DNA of 64,000 nt from Vibrio chagasii (GCF_024347355.1 NZ_AP025465.1:3348001-3412000), one strand, 5' to 3'. Shown: positions 35,600 to 46,065, numbered from the stretch's first letter. The notes: generated from the sequence alone by a model not told the origin. Numbers and translations are program-made.

Positions 35600-35884
35600 A
35601 TGAAAAGATACCTATTAGACATCAAAGCCGATGATAAGCCAGTACTACTAGAGCGTGTTCTTCGTGTTATTCGTCACCGTGGCTTTATCGTTAAACAAGT
35701 AGCCGGCACTCAGAACCATGAAAGCAAGATCGCTAGCGTTGAAATCATTGTCGACAGTGAACGTCCGATTTCCTTCTTGGTCAATCAAATCGAAAAACTG
35801 TGGGATGTACGTACCGTTGACGTTATCTCTATCAGTCGTAATGAATTGCCAAACAACAACTTACAACAAAAGATAAGTGCATAA
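35600..35884 (+). CDS. ilvM: Acetolactate synthase II small subunit
   Basis: Regulatory subunit of isozyme II with a single ACT domain. Start ATG 35600 (MKRYLLDIKADDKPVLLERV) is one base after the ilvG stop, so translation is coupled; the in-frame extension to 35564 overlaps ilvG and is not conserved. The 94 residues are close to E. coli IlvM (87) with the ACT core VIRHRGFIVKQV (about 20-31). IlvM-type enzymes are largely insensitive to valine. Confidence 0.95.
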   Translation: MKRYLLDIKADDKPVLLERVLRVIRHRGFIVKQVAGTQNHESKIASVEIIVDSERPISFLVNQIEKLWDVRTVDVISISRNELPNNNLQQKISA

Positions 35885-35896
35885 GGAACCGCACAC

Positions 35897-36850
35897 ATGA
35901 CAGCAAAAACGGCAGACTATATTTGGTTTAACGGTGAAATGGTTCCTTGGGCAGAGGCGAACGTTCACGTCTTAACCCACGCTATGCACTACGGTACTTC
36001 AGTGTTTGAAGGTGTACGTTGCTACGACACGCCAAAAGGTCCGGTCATCTTCCGTCACCCAGAGCACGCAAAGCGCCTAAAAGACTCAGCAAAAATCTAC
36101 CGCTTCCCGATTCCTTACACTGAGGAAGAAATTATGGAAGCAACTCGCGAAACACTACGTCAAAACAAACTAGAGTCAGCGTATATCCGCCCTCTAGGCT
36201 TTGTTGGTAACGTGGGTTTGGGTGTATGTCCTCCAGAAAATACTGAGATGGACCTTATCATCGCCGCTTTCCCTTGGGGCTCTTACCTAGGTGAAGAAGC
36301 GCTAGAAAATGGCGTAGATGCGATGATCTCAAGCTGGAACCGTGCAGCTCCAAACACCATCCCAACGGCTGCGAAAGCGGGGGGTAACTACCTATCTTCA
36401 CTACTGGTTGGTGGTGAAGCACGTCGTCATGGTTACGATGAAGGTATCGCTCTCAGTGTCGATGGTTATCTGTCTGAAGGTGCGGGTGAGAACATCTTTG
36501 TAGTGCGCAATGGCGTGCTATCCACACCACCAGCGACCAGTGCAATTCTGCCGGGCATCACGCGTGATTCAATCATGACGCTAGCAAAAGACATGGGTTA
36601 TGAGATCCGTGAAGAGAACATTGCTCGTGAAGCGCTATACCTTGCCGACGAAGTCTTCATGACAGGTACCGCAGCGGAAATTGTTCCGGTTCGCAGCGTA
36701 GACAAAATTACAGTAGGTGAAGGCAAACGCGGTCCTATCACTGAAAAAGTTCAAGCGGCTTACTTTGGTCTCTTCAATGGTACCACTGAAGATAAGTGGG
36801 GCTGGCTAGACTATGTTTACCCAGAAAACCAAACTTCAGACAATCAGTAA
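35897..36850 (+). CDS. ilvE: Branched-chain amino acid aminotransferase
   Basis: PLP fold-type IV enzyme that transaminates Leu, Ile and Val with 2-oxoglutarate. The 317 residues (E. coli 309) show HYGTSVFEGVR (31-41), the PLP lysine in AAKAGGNY (Lys160) and GITRDSIM (about 219-226). The glutamate and glycine contacts EGAGENIFVV are also present. Part of ilvGMEDA, 12 bases after ilvM and 33 before ilvD. Confidence 0.98.
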   Translation: MTAKTADYIWFNGEMVPWAEANVHVLTHAMHYGTSVFEGVRCYDTPKGPVIFRHPEHAKRLKDSAKIYRFPIPYTEEEIMEATRETLRQNKLESAYIRPLGFVGNVGLGVCPPENTEMDLIIAAFPWGSYLGEEALENGVDAMISSWNRAAPNTIPTAAKAGGNYLSSLLVGGEARRHGYDEGIALSVDGYLSEGAGENIFVVRNGVLSTPPATSAILPGITRDSIMTLAKDMGYEIREENIAREALYLADEVFMTGTAAEIVPVRSVDKITVGEGKRGPITEKVQAAYFGLFNGTTEDKWGWLDYVYPENQTSDNQ

Positions 36851-36883
36851 GCAACAGCCAAATATTTTATAAGGATTTAAGCA

Positions 36884-38725
36884 ATGCCAATCTATCGTTC
36901 AGCAACGACTACCCACGGACGCAACATGGCTGGTGCGCGCGCTTTATGGCGTGCAACTGGCGTTAAAGATGATGATTTCGGTAAGCCAATCATCGCAGTT
37001 GTAAACTCTTTCACTCAATTCGTACCAGGCCACGTTCACCTTAAAGATATGGGGCAATTGGTTGCGGGTGAAATCGAGAAAGCGGGCGGTATCGCTAAAG
37101 AATTCAACACTATCGCGGTTGATGATGGTATCGCAATGGGTCACGGCGGCATGCTGTACTCACTGCCATCACGTGAGCTTATCGCAGACTCAGTAGAGTA
37201 CATGGTTAATGCTCACTGTGCGGACGCGATGGTATGTATCTCTAACTGTGACAAAATCACTCCGGGAATGATGATGGCAGCTATGCGCCTAAACATCCCA
37301 GTGATCTTTGTATCAGGCGGCCCAATGGAAGCAGGTAAAACCAAGCTTTCCGATCAAATCATCAAGCTAGACCTTGTTGATGCGATGATCCAAGGTGCCG
37401 ATCCAACAATTTCAGATGAACAAAGTGAGCAAGTAGAGCGCTCTGCATGTCCAACATGTGGTTCATGTTCAGGCATGTTCACAGCTAACTCAATGAACTG
37501 TCTAACTGAAGCACTTGGTCTATCTCAGCCAGGTAACGGTTCTATGCTAGCAACCCACGCTGACCGTGAAGAGCTGTTCATCAATGCAGGTAAGCGTATC
37601 GTTGACCTGACTAAGCGTTACTACGAGCAAGACGACGAATCAGCACTGCCTCGCAATATCGCGAACCGCGCAGCCTTTGAAAATGCGATGGCTCTAGATA
37701 TCGCAATGGGTGGTTCAAGTAATACCGTTCTTCACCTATTGGCAGCGGCTCAAGAGGGTGAAGTCGACTTTGATATGGGTGATATCGACGAGATGTCTCG
37801 CCGTGTTCCACACCTATGTAAAGTGGCTCCTTCAACACCGAAATATCACATGGAAGACGTTCACCGCGCAGGTGGTGTAATGGCGATCCTAGGTGAACTA
37901 GACCGCGCTGGCCTACTGAACAACCAAACTCGCACTGTGCTTGGCCTAAGCATGCAAGAGCAGCTAGCTCAATACGACATCATGCAGACAGAAGACGAAG
38001 CGGTACTTAAGTTCTTCCGCGCTGGCCCAGCAGGTATTCGTACTACCAAAGCCTTCTCACAAGATTGCCGTTGGGATCGCCTTGATGACGACCGTAAAGA
38101 AGGTTGTATCCGCACTAAAGAGAATGCATTCAGCCAAGAAGGTGGCCTAGCGGTACTTTCAGGCAACATTGCCGTTGACGGTTGTATCGTTAAGACAGCC
38201 GGTGTTGATGAAGAGAACCTGAAATTCCAAGGTCCTGCTATCGTATTTGAAAGCCAAGACACAGCCGTAGAAGGCATCTTAGGCGGTAAAGTAAAAGCGG
38301 GTGAAGTGGTTGTTATCCGTTACGAAGGCCCTAAAGGTGGTCCGGGCATGCAAGAGATGCTTTACCCAACGACTTACCTAAAATCGATGGGCTTAGGTAA
38401 GTCTTGTGCACTACTAACGGATGGTCGTTTCTCTGGTGGTACATCGGGTCTATCTATCGGTCACGCTTCTCCAGAAGCAGCAAGTGGCGGTACTATCGGC
38501 CTAGTTCAAGATGGCGACATCATCACTATCGATATCCCTAGCCGTTCGATCACACTTGATGTGCCTGAAGCTGAGCTAGAAGCACGTCGTGTTAAGCAAG
38601 ATGCACTAGGCTGGAAACCAGCAAACCGTCAACGTGAAGTATCATTCGCACTAAAAGCTTACGCAAGCATGGCAACCAGTGCTGATAAAGGCGCGGTGCG
38701 TGATAAGTCGAAGCTTGAGGGCTAA
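36884..38725 (+). CDS. ilvD: Dihydroxy-acid dehydratase
   Basis: Iron-sulfur dehydratase of the Ile/Val pathway. The 613 residues match E. coli IlvD (616). Cluster cysteines are in SNCDKITPG (about 121-129) and [11 protein letters not shown] (about 192-202). Metal ligands include the lysine-aspartate pair of this first motif, and the C-terminal part has [14 protein letters not shown]. Fourth gene of ilvGMEDA, three bases before ilvA. Confidence 0.98.
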   Translation: MPIYRSATTTHGRNMAGARALWRATGVKDDDFGKPIIAVVNSFTQFVPGHVHLKDMGQLVAGEIEKAGGIAKEFNTIAVDDGIAMGHGGMLYSLPSRELIADSVEYMVNAHCADAMVCISNCDKITPGMMMAAMRLNIPVIFVSGGPMEAGKTKLSDQIIKLDLVDAMIQGADPTISDEQSEQVERSACPTCGSCSGMFTANSMNCLTEALGLSQPGNGSMLATHADREELFINAGKRIVDLTKRYYEQDDESALPRNIANRAAFENAMALDIAMGGSSNTVLHLLAAAQEGEVDFDMGDIDEMSRRVPHLCKVAPSTPKYHMEDVHRAGGVMAILGELDRAGLLNNQTRTVLGLSMQEQLAQYDIMQTEDEAVLKFFRAGPAGIRTTKAFSQDCRWDRLDDDRKEGCIRTKENAFSQEGGLAVLSGNIAVDGCIVKTAGVDEENLKFQGPAIVFESQDTAVEGILGGKVKAGEVVVIRYEGPKGGPGMQEMLYPTTYLKSMGLGKSCALLTDGRFSGGTSGLSIGHASPEAASGGTIGLVQDGDIITIDIPSRSITLDVPEAELEARRVKQDALGWKPANRQREVSFALKAYASMATSADKGAVRDKSKLEG

Positions 38726-38728
38726 TCT

Positions 38729-40273
38729 ATGAGTGATGACACGGTCAGTCCCCAAAAACAAACTGGCGCAGATTATCTGCGTCAGATCCTGAGAGCGCCA
38801 GTTTACGAAGCAGCAATCGTGACACCTCTACAAGAGATGCCCCGCTTAAGCGCTCGTATTGGTAATCAGGTTCAGCTGAAGCGCGAAGACCGTCAGCCGG
38901 TCCACTCGTTCAAGCTACGTGGTGCCTACAACATGGTATCAAGCCTTTCAGAGCAACAGAAAGCCGCAGGTGTGATTGCCGCATCGGCAGGTAACCATGC
39001 TCAAGGTATGGCGCTGTCCGGTTCTAAGCTTGGTATTCAAACCACGATTGTGATGCCAAAAACCACACCAGACATCAAGGTTGATGCGGTACGTGGCTTT
39101 GGTGGTAACGTGGTTCTGCACGGCAGCAACTTTGATGAAGCGAAGGCTGAAGCAGAACGCCTTTCTGCTGAACATGGCTACACCTTTGTGCCTCCTTTCG
39201 ATCACCCATTGGTGATAGCAGGACAAGGCACCATGGGTATGGAGATGCTTCAGCAAAATGGTCATATGGACTACATCTTTGTGCCTGTCGGTGGTGGTGG
39301 TTTGGCTGCTGGTGTTGCAGTGCTGGTTAAGCAGCTGATGCCTGAGATTAAAGTCATCGCGGTTGAACCCGAAGATTCATCTTGCTTGAAAGCAGCGTTA
39401 GATGCTGGTGAGCCAGTAGTACTGGATCAAGTCAGCATGTTTGCCGATGGCGTTGCGGTTAAGCGTATTGGTGAAGAGACATTCCGTCTGTGTCAGCAGT
39501 ACATCGATGGTCACATTGCCGTGTCTAGCGATGAGATCTGCTCTGCAGTGAAAGACATCTTCGAAGATACTCGTGCGATTGCCGAGCCTTCTGGTGCGCT
39601 TGCTCTGGCAGGATTGAAGAAGTTTGCCGAGCAAAACCAACTGCAAGGTAAGCAACTGGCAACGGTACTGTCTGGTGCCAACACCAACTTCCATGGTCTG
39701 CGCTATGTGTCTGAACGTTGTGAGCTGGGTGAGAAGCGCGAAGGTCTGCTTGCGGTTACTATTCCTGAGCGACAAGGTGCCTTCCTAGAGTTCTGTAATA
39801 TCATTGGCGGCCGTGCTGTGACTGAGTTTAACTACCGTCATAACGACGACAGCCTAGCGAACATCTTCGTCGGTGTACGTCTCAATGGTGGACAAGAAGA
39901 ACTCGATCACATCATCAACGACCTGCGTGAAGGTGGCTATCCAGTCGTCGATCTGTCTGATGATGAGATGGCAAAACTGCACATTCGTTACATGATTGGT
40001 GGCAAACCATCAAAACCATTGAAAGAGCGCTTGTACAGCTTTGAGTTTCCAGAATATCCAGGTGCATTGATTAAGTTCCTTGATACCTTAGGTACCCATT
40101 GGAATATCAGCCTGTTCAACTACCGTAACCACGGCGCTGATTACGGCCGTGTATTGTGTGGATTCGAACTGGATGATGATGATTTGGCTCAGTTCTCTAC
40201 TCACCTCAGAGAGCTTGGTTACCAGTGTAAAGATGAAACTGATAACCCTTCTTACAAGTTTTTCTTGTCATAA
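38729..40273 (+). CDS. ilvA: Threonine deaminase (biosynthetic)
   Basis: PLP enzyme that converts threonine to 2-ketobutyrate, the first step of isoleucine synthesis. The 514 residues match E. coli IlvA. The PLP lysine is in HSFKLRGAYN (Lys62), with the phosphate loop GGGGLAAGV (about 188-196) and SAGNHAQG (about 85-92). The C-terminal 180 residues hold two ACT-like domains (from about 330), the isoleucine feedback site. Last gene of the operon, followed by a terminator. Confidence 0.98.
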   Translation: MSDDTVSPQKQTGADYLRQILRAPVYEAAIVTPLQEMPRLSARIGNQVQLKREDRQPVHSFKLRGAYNMVSSLSEQQKAAGVIAASAGNHAQGMALSGSKLGIQTTIVMPKTTPDIKVDAVRGFGGNVVLHGSNFDEAKAEAERLSAEHGYTFVPPFDHPLVIAGQGTMGMEMLQQNGHMDYIFVPVGGGGLAAGVAVLVKQLMPEIKVIAVEPEDSSCLKAALDAGEPVVLDQVSMFADGVAVKRIGEETFRLCQQYIDGHIAVSSDEICSAVKDIFEDTRAIAEPSGALALAGLKKFAEQNQLQGKQLATVLSGANTNFHGLRYVSERCELGEKREGLLAVTIPERQGAFLEFCNIIGGRAVTEFNYRHNDDSLANIFVGVRLNGGQEELDHIINDLREGGYPVVDLSDDEMAKLHIRYMIGGKPSKPLKERLYSFEFPEYPGALIKFLDTLGTHWNISLFNYRNHGADYGRVLCGFELDDDDLAQFSTHLRELGYQCKDETDNPSYKFFLS

Positions 40274-40290
40274 GAGAGATCTACCGAAAC

Positions 40291-40320
40291 AAAAGAGCGA
40301 GTTTTCACTCGCTCTTTTTG
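40291..40320. terminator. Terminator at the end of ilvGMEDA, probably bidirectional
   Basis: AAAAGAGCGAG and CTCGCTCTTTT pair around TTTTCA. The plus-strand T run ends ilvA; the minus-strand tail TTTTGTTT may also end the convergent punR. It closely resembles the hairpin at 42653. Confidence 0.88.
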
Positions 40321-40344
40321 ATCTTACCAACAAAGATCTTTCAA

Positions 40345-41259
40345 CTAGATCGCTTTGCGATGATCCAACCAATCACGGTGAAGTTGTTCACTGGATCCTA
40401 AATAATTGACCATCCACTCGATCAACTTATGGTTATCGTCTTTTCGCCACACCAAACAGCACTGGCTCAACGGGCTAGGCTCTGGCAAGATTTTCTCCAC
40501 CAGCAAACCTTGTTCGATAATCGGCGCGGCAATATGCCTCGGCATGTACCCCACGCCAACACCGTTCTTCAGGCATTCAATAGCGCTATACCAGTTAGGT
40601 AACAGCAAACGCCTTTGATTGGCGTAGTGTCCAGTATGACGCTTAGGCAGCACGCTTGAGGTATCATCCAAGCAGATAGCTGGATATTGGCTCACGAACT
40701 CTTCATTAAGGTTCTGTTCGCGCACACACGGGTGGCTTGGCGACATCACAAACGCCCAATCTAATTGCCCCATGTCTTTGACTTCAAAATCGCCACCCAC
40801 TGGCACCGCAGAGGTCGCGCCAATCACGATATCCGCTCTACCTTGTGCTATTGCCTCCCAAGAGCCGTTAAACACTTCCATGTTGATCTGTAGCTCAGCA
40901 AACTCAAAAGTTTGATAAAACTCTTCAATCATCGGCTTCATCTTGTCGAGCTTCACCACATTGTCGAGCGTGAGGCGCAAAGTTTTCTTCCAGCCACGAG
41001 CTGCTCGACGAGTCTGAGCACTGACCTCTTCCATCTGCCTCAGCAGTGCACGCGCCTCTTCAATGAACAGTTCACCTGCCGGAGTGAGCTCGACCTTTCT
41101 CGGTAAGCGCCTGAAAAGTAGCACATCCAGTTCTTGCTCGACCTGCCTAACACCATAACTGATCGCCGAGGGTACTTTGTGCAACTGCTCAGCCGCCGCG
41201 GTAAAACTGCCTAAGCGCGCCACAGTATCGAGCATTTCTAAAGAGGATTTAGAGAACAT
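40345..41259 (-). CDS. punR: LysR-type regulator PunR
   Basis: LysR family activator of the divergent purine-nucleoside transporter gene punC, by close similarity to E. coli PunR (YdhB). The 304 residues have an N-terminal winged helix-turn-helix (MLDTVARLGSFTAAAEQL, about 9-26, then VPSAISYGVRQVEQELDVLLF) and a C-terminal periplasmic-binding-protein-like effector domain (about 90-290). Motifs such as VFNGSWEA and IVIGATSAVPVGG are shared with YdhB. It is divergent from punC with 163 bases between, containing candidate operators. Confidence 0.9.
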   Translation of the reverse strand: MFSKSSLEMLDTVARLGSFTAAAEQLHKVPSAISYGVRQVEQELDVLLFRRLPRKVELTPAGELFIEEARALLRQMEEVSAQTRRAARGWKKTLRLTLDNVVKLDKMKPMIEEFYQTFEFAELQINMEVFNGSWEAIAQGRADIVIGATSAVPVGGDFEVKDMGQLDWAFVMSPSHPCVREQNLNEEFVSQYPAICLDDTSSVLPKRHTGHYANQRRLLLPNWYSAIECLKNGVGVGYMPRHIAAPIIEQGLLVEKILPEPSPLSQCCLVWRKDDNHKLIEWMVNYLGSSEQLHRDWLDHRKAI

Positions 41260-41265
41260 AAGCCT

Positions 41266-41398
41266 TCAAATTTTTTGATTGATAACCACATATTTTAGCG
41301 TTTTATTTTATCAGATCCGAAAAATAGAATGTCAGCATAAATAAACAGGGACTTTTACCTCTGTATATCAAACAATTTTTTTGATGATAAAAACATCA
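41266..41398. promoter_or_regulatory. Candidate PunR operators between punR and punC
   Basis: Three short inverted repeats: TCAAATTTTTTGA-like at 41266-41278, ATCAAA-7-TTTGAT at 41367-41385 and TGATG-7-CATCA at 41382-41398. The last two overlap just upstream of punC, and the first is beside the punR start. Their common core (TCAAA/TTTGA) is what a LysR dimer bound near each end could use. Not tested against a known PunR motif. Confidence 0.35.
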
Positions 41399-41422
41399 CT
41401 ACTTTTAGCGTAACGGCATCTT

Positions 41423-42634
41423 ATGAATATTTCTAAATTTCAATTGGTTTACCTTGCAGTACTTTCAATGCTAGGTTTTATCGCGACCGATATGTACCTT
41501 CCTGCATTTAAGGCGATGGAGATCGATTTCGCAACCGGTCCTGAACAGATAGCACTATCTCTTACTGTGTTCCTTGGCGGTATGGCTATGGGTCAACTTC
41601 TATGGGGATTAGCGAGTGATAAATACGGTCACCGCAATACGCTAGCGGTTGGTCTTTTTATTTTCACTGCCGCTTCGTTCGGTTTGGCATTCAGTACTGA
41701 GGTATGGCACCTACTGACGCTGCGCTTCATTCAAGCGATTGGCGTATGTGCACCAGCGGTAATCTGGCAAGCGATGGTTATTAAGCGTTACTCAGAGAGC
41801 AGCAGCCAACAAATTTTTGCAACCATCATGCCTTTGGTGGCACTGTCTCCAGCTCTGGCACCTCAACTTGGTGTACTACTGGCAGATAACTTTGGCTGGC
41901 ACAGCATCTTCGTGACGTTAACACTGATGGGTGCGCTGCTAGTGGCAACCACTATGGCTCAACCAAAAGAAGCGCCAGAAGTAAAACAAACATCAGTTAA
42001 GACTGATATCAAGATGCTGCTGAAATCGAAGCCTTACGTGGGCAACGTATTGATGTTTGCATCGGCTTCTGCAGCGTTCTTCGCTTACCTAACGGGTATG
42101 CCTGAGATCATGGCTCAATTAGGCTACGAAGCAAAAGACATCGGTCTGAGTTTCATCCCACAGACGATCGCATTCATGGCGGGTGGTTACTTCGGTAAGC
42201 AAGCCGTGAAGAAGTATGGTGATGGTGTGGTACTAAGAAATCTGATTGGTTTGTTCAGCGTTGCTGCAATGCTTATCTTTATCGCATCGCAGTGGGAACT
42301 GACATCAATCTGGCCTCTACTTGCACCCTTCTGTCTGATTGCAATCGCGAATGGCGCGCTTTACCCAATCGTAGTAAACCGTGCTCTATCAAGTGCGAAA
42401 CAAAGCCCAGCAACAGCGGCTGGTCTACAGAATAGCTTGCAAATCAGCATCAGCGGCCTATCAAGCGCATTGGTAGCAGCAATGGCAAGCCAAGCACTAA
42501 GTGCAACAGGCATCGCAGTTGTGATTTGTTTGGGCGCCCTATGGGTTGGCTACATTGTGTCGAACAAAGAGCTTTCTGAACACTTTGCAGCACCAGATAA
42601 CTCTCGTGTTGTTGCAGAAGAGAAGCAAGACTAG
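41423..42634 (+). CDS. punC: Purine nucleoside transporter PunC (MFS)
   Basis: Inner-membrane major-facilitator transporter of the Bcr/CflA (DHA1) family, similar to E. coli YdhC/PunC, which imports purine nucleosides such as adenosine and inosine. The 403 residues have twelve hydrophobic segments. The N-terminal motif DMYLPAFKAM (about 23-32) and loop motif GLASDKYGHRNTL (about 62-74) fit the family. Start ATG 41423. Divergent from punR. Close relatives include drug-efflux pumps, so the substrate is inferred from the neighbour and overall sequence. Confidence 0.88.
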   Translation: MNISKFQLVYLAVLSMLGFIATDMYLPAFKAMEIDFATGPEQIALSLTVFLGGMAMGQLLWGLASDKYGHRNTLAVGLFIFTAASFGLAFSTEVWHLLTLRFIQAIGVCAPAVIWQAMVIKRYSESSSQQIFATIMPLVALSPALAPQLGVLLADNFGWHSIFVTLTLMGALLVATTMAQPKEAPEVKQTSVKTDIKMLLKSKPYVGNVLMFASASAAFFAYLTGMPEIMAQLGYEAKDIGLSFIPQTIAFMAGGYFGKQAVKKYGDGVVLRNLIGLFSVAAMLIFIASQWELTSIWPLLAPFCLIAIANGALYPIVVNRALSSAKQSPATAAGLQNSLQISISGLSSALVAAMASQALSATGIAVVICLGALWVGYIVSNKELSEHFAAPDNSRVVAEEKQD

Positions 42635-42652
42635 TTTCTAACTTCGTAAAAA

Positions 42653-42683
42653 CAAAAAAGAGCGAGGTTACTCGCTCTTTTTA
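42653..42683. terminator. Bidirectional terminator between punC and the diguanylate cyclase gene
   Basis: AAAAAAGAGCGAG and CTCGCTCTTTTT pair around GTTA, with T runs on both strands. The same GAGCGAG stem occurs at 40291. Confidence 0.9.
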
Positions 42684-42708
42684 TATCTGAATGTTGTACT
42701 CACTAGAG

Positions 42709-44385
42709 TTACTGCGAAACCGCTTCTCCATCAACCACTTCTAACGCAGGTGCCTTTTGGCGGCTGTATTCCTCATAGTTAACCACTCGACTGCGTCCCA
42801 TGTCTTTTGCCATGTACAACGCGTTGTCCGCCATCTTCACTAGAGATTCGGTATCTGAGGCTGGCTTAGGACACGTAGCAACACCGATCGATACACCTAA
42901 CTGACCTAAAGAAAGCCCTTTGTGTTCTAAGTGCATAGAACGAACTGCATCACACAAGGTTTGTCCGAACTCGGTCGCTTGCTGCATGGTGTAATGTGGA
43001 AGCAGCACCGCCAACTCTTCACCACCTAAGCGACAAGCGATCTCATCTTCACTGACACTCTGTTTGAGTAGCGCACTGATCTCTTTTAGTACGAAGTCTC
43101 CTGCATCATAGCCAAAGTTGTCATTGAAGCGTTTAAAGTGATCCAAATCGAGCATTAACAAAGACAGTGGCTGTTCGCTGGTGGCCGAATTCATCGAGTG
43201 CTCTTCTAGCTTCTGCTCGAAGAAGCGGCGGTTGAATAGCCCTGTCAGTGGATCGCTCAAGGCTTGTGAGCGAAGCTTCTCTTGCAGGCTCAAGTTAGCC
43301 AGCGCCAAACCTAGATGTTCTGACACACTGAAAGCCAATTGCTCGGTGATTGAGTCAATCTCGATATGACCTTGACCGAAATAAAGGTGCATGATGCCAA
43401 TGGTGTTGCCATGCGCAGTCAATGGGATACAAAGAGTCTGATTGTTTTCCATCTCATGCATGTGACCACAAGTTAACGAGTGGAAGTCATCATTTGATTG
43501 ATGCGCTCGCCCCTTGCGCAGTGACCAACACTCTTCCGGTGCAAAGCTTGCACTTCCTGGCCAAGCATCCCCCCAATCTAGCTGAGTGATGAGCTGGTTA
43601 CGCGAAGCACGCATCAATGAAACACTGCCGTTCATCTTACCAAGAACTCGCGGCAAGATATCTGAGACGATCTGCTGAGCTTCCACCATGTTGTTACATG
43701 CCGCAAGCATATTGGCCAGACGGTGCATCAGCTCAATCTCATGGGTTCTTTGGCGAATGCGCTCATCTTGCTTCTTCTGCTCTTCTTCGACCTTGTGCAC
43801 TATCTGACGGTTACTCACATACGAAGTGCCAATCAAAAAGCTCAAGCTCAATACGACCATCCCGATCAGAATACCCATTAGCTGGAAATTCATCTGCTTA
43901 AGTTGATGCATTGGTGAAGAAATCACGATAACGAAACTGCTGCCATTCATCGACTCTTTGTGCGAGTAATAGATACGATCGACAGAGGTGACGGTACTAA
44001 AGCGCACATCGCTGCCAAGGCCGGTTTTCAAAGCTTGCTGAAACTCGGGACGATTGCTGTGGTTCTCAACGCTAGCAAGTGCATGATCGGAAAGGTCTGT
44101 ATCACCAATCACCACTCCGTCAGTGTTAATGACCTGAATCCTCAACCGAGTACTGGCTTGCGTAAGGTTGCCAATGTAGTCGTCCACATCCACTCCGGGA
44201 GTAAACAAACTGCTATCTTCACGGATTGCGTAGACAACATCAGACATCAATGAGACGAGATGGTTACGTTCGTTCTCTACCACTAACTTTTCCAAGGTGA
44301 TGTAAAAGCCGTATAAGCCCACCAGCATTGAAAAAGATAAAATAACGATCGGCAAGGTTTGCCACTTTTTATCAACAAGTCTCAT
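42709..44385 (-). CDS. Membrane-bound diguanylate cyclase (GAF-GGDEF)
   Basis: Predicted to make cyclic di-GMP from two GTP. Two membrane segments (about 11-30 and 168-192) flank a periplasmic sensor part. After a charged coiled coil (KVEEEQKKQDERIRQR), a GAF-like domain (about 215-375) leads to a GGDEF domain (about 390-545) with SDPLTGLFNRRFFEQKL and the catalytic GGEEL, an accepted active variant. The RxxD inhibitory site is absent: SEDE occupies it, five residues before GGEEL. I chose ATG 44385; a GTG at 44394 could add three residues. Single gene. Confidence 0.92.
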   Translation of the reverse strand: MRLVDKKWQTLPIVILSFSMLVGLYGFYITLEKLVVENERNHLVSLMSDVVYAIREDSSLFTPGVDVDDYIGNLTQASTRLRIQVINTDGVVIGDTDLSDHALASVENHSNRPEFQQALKTGLGSDVRFSTVTSVDRIYYSHKESMNGSSFVIVISSPMHQLKQMNFQLMGILIGMVVLSLSFLIGTSYVSNRQIVHKVEEEQKKQDERIRQRTHEIELMHRLANMLAACNNMVEAQQIVSDILPRVLGKMNGSVSLMRASRNQLITQLDWGDAWPGSASFAPEECWSLRKGRAHQSNDDFHSLTCGHMHEMENNQTLCIPLTAHGNTIGIMHLYFGQGHIEIDSITEQLAFSVSEHLGLALANLSLQEKLRSQALSDPLTGLFNRRFFEQKLEEHSMNSATSEQPLSLLMLDLDHFKRFNDNFGYDAGDFVLKEISALLKQSVSEDEIACRLGGEELAVLLPHYTMQQATEFGQTLCDAVRSMHLEHKGLSLGQLGVSIGVATCPKPASDTESLVKMADNALYMAKDMGRSRVVNYEEYSRQKAPALEVVDGEAVSQ

Positions 44386-44487
44386 TTTGCACACACTTTA
44401 AATTTACAGAATGATAGCCTGAATATTAGCAATCTGCCTACAAAATACAATTAGGAAATAGATTATTTTTTTATCAGTAAATGATGA

Positions 44488-44519
44488 CAAAAAAGCCAGC
44501 AACGTTAGTTGCTGGCTTT
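44488..44519 (-). terminator. Terminator of glmU
   Basis: GCCAGCAAC and GTTGCTGGC pair around four bases; read on the minus strand the stem is followed by TTTTTTG. It lies 31 bases past the glmU stop. Confidence 0.88.
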
Positions 44520-44549
44520 CACAAGAATCAAACTTTAAGTGTTAGAAGA

Positions 44550-45908
44550 TTACTTTTTCTTTGGGCGCTGCCAATCCGCAATCTTGCGCTCTTTAGCACG
44601 GCTGATAACCAGTTCATTTTCAGAAACATCACGCGTTACCGTTGAACCCGCGCCTACTGTCGCGCCATTGCCGATAGTAACAGGGGCGATTAATTGGCTA
44701 TCAGAACCAACGAATACGTCATCGCCGATGATGGTCTTAAACTTGTTCGCACCATCGTAGTTACAAGTAATAGCACCAGCACCAACGTTAACACGCTGGC
44801 CAATCTCAGCATCACCTAAGTAAGTAAGGTGGTTCGCTTTAGAGCCTTCACCAAGACGAGTGTTCTTCACTTCCACAAAGTTACCAACGTGCGAATCATT
44901 ACGCATGTCAGCACCTGGACGTAGGCGAGTAAATGGACCAACGGTACAGTCTTCACCAACAGTTGCACCTTCAATTACGCTGTATGGGCGAATAACCGTG
45001 TTGTCATCAATTTCACAGTCTTTTAAAACACATCCAGTGCCGATAACCACGTTATCACCAATACTTACGCTGCCTTCAATAATAACGTTGGTATCGATCT
45101 CAACGTCCATACCACACTGCAGTTCGCCACGTAGATCAAAACGGCTAGGGTCGCGTAACATAACGCCCTGTTTCAATAGTTTGTCAGCTTGCTCTGCTTG
45201 GTAAGCACGTTCTAGACGAGCCAGTTGAGAGCGATCGTTCACGCCTTCAACTTCAATTGGGCTAACTGGATGTACCGCTTCTACCGCACGACCTTCATCG
45301 TGAGCCGCAGCAATAACGTCAGTCAGGTAGTATTCACCTTGCGCGTTGTCATTGCTTAAACCAGACAACCAGCGCTTGAGATCACCACCCGTCGCAACCA
45401 TAACGCCAGTGTTGATCTCTTTGATAAGCTTCTGCTCATCCGTTGCATCTTTTTGTTCAACGATAGCCACTACTGGACCATTGCGACGAATGATACGGCC
45501 GTAACCCATTGGGTTATCCAGCACAACCGTAAGTAGTGCAATACCACCGTTTGGCTGAGCATCTAATAGGTTTTCAATAGTTTCAGGCGAGATAAGAGGA
45601 ACATCACCGTAAAGCACCAGTACTTTCTCATCATCAGCAAAGTGCGCTGATGCCTGATCAACCGCGTGACCTGTACCTAACTGCTCTGCTTGCAGTGCCC
45701 AATTTACCGATTCCTCAGCCAAAGTAGCCTTCATCTGATCACCACCATGGCCGTAAACCAAGTGGATATTTTGAGCGCCTAGACCATTACAGGTATCGAT
45801 CACATGCTTCACCATTGGTTTGCCTGCAAGAGTATGCAGAACCTTTGGTGTGTTTGAGTACATGCGAGTACCTTTGCCCGCTGCAAGAATTACCGCGCTA
45901 AACTTCAT
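44550..45908 (-). CDS. glmU: Bifunctional UDP-GlcNAc pyrophosphorylase / GlcN-1-P acetyltransferase
   Basis: Makes UDP-GlcNAc for peptidoglycan and LPS in two steps. The start is ATG 45908 ([18 protein letters not shown]): the open frame upstream to 46031 lacks conservation and covers the atp terminator. The 452 residues split into a nucleotidyltransferase (1-230; LAAGKGTRM at 9-17) and a left-handed beta-helix acetyltransferase (about 250-452) with hexapeptide repeats and [17 protein letters not shown]. It is downstream of the atp operon on the same strand, the usual proteobacterial position, but separated by a terminator. Confidence 0.98.
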   Translation of the reverse strand: MKFSAVILAAGKGTRMYSNTPKVLHTLAGKPMVKHVIDTCNGLGAQNIHLVYGHGGDQMKATLAEESVNWALQAEQLGTGHAVDQASAHFADDEKVLVLYGDVPLISPETIENLLDAQPNGGIALLTVVLDNPMGYGRIIRRNGPVVAIVEQKDATDEQKLIKEINTGVMVATGGDLKRWLSGLSNDNAQGEYYLTDVIAAAHDEGRAVEAVHPVSPIEVEGVNDRSQLARLERAYQAEQADKLLKQGVMLRDPSRFDLRGELQCGMDVEIDTNVIIEGSVSIGDNVVIGTGCVLKDCEIDDNTVIRPYSVIEGATVGEDCTVGPFTRLRPGADMRNDSHVGNFVEVKNTRLGEGSKANHLTYLGDAEIGQRVNVGAGAITCNYDGANKFKTIIGDDVFVGSDSQLIAPVTIGNGATVGAGSTVTRDVSENELVISRAKERKIADWQRPKKK

Positions 45909-46030
45909 TGTAAACCTATCCGACGTAATTTTTATTAAGCTGATATTGTAACCGTTTTGAGGCAAAAACTTAAATCGTAATAACCATTTAATCGGTAGCG
46001 ATACGTAAAGTGAGCACTCATGAGAATGCA

Positions 46031-46065
46031 AAAAAACAAAAAGGCGACCCTTAGGTCGCCTTTAG
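46031..46065 (-). terminator. Terminator of the atp operon
   Basis: AAAGGCGACC and GGTCGCCTTT pair around CTTA; the minus-strand tail is TTTTTGTTTTTT. It lies 27 bases after atpC. The stem and left flank almost repeat those at 59857. Confidence 0.92.
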
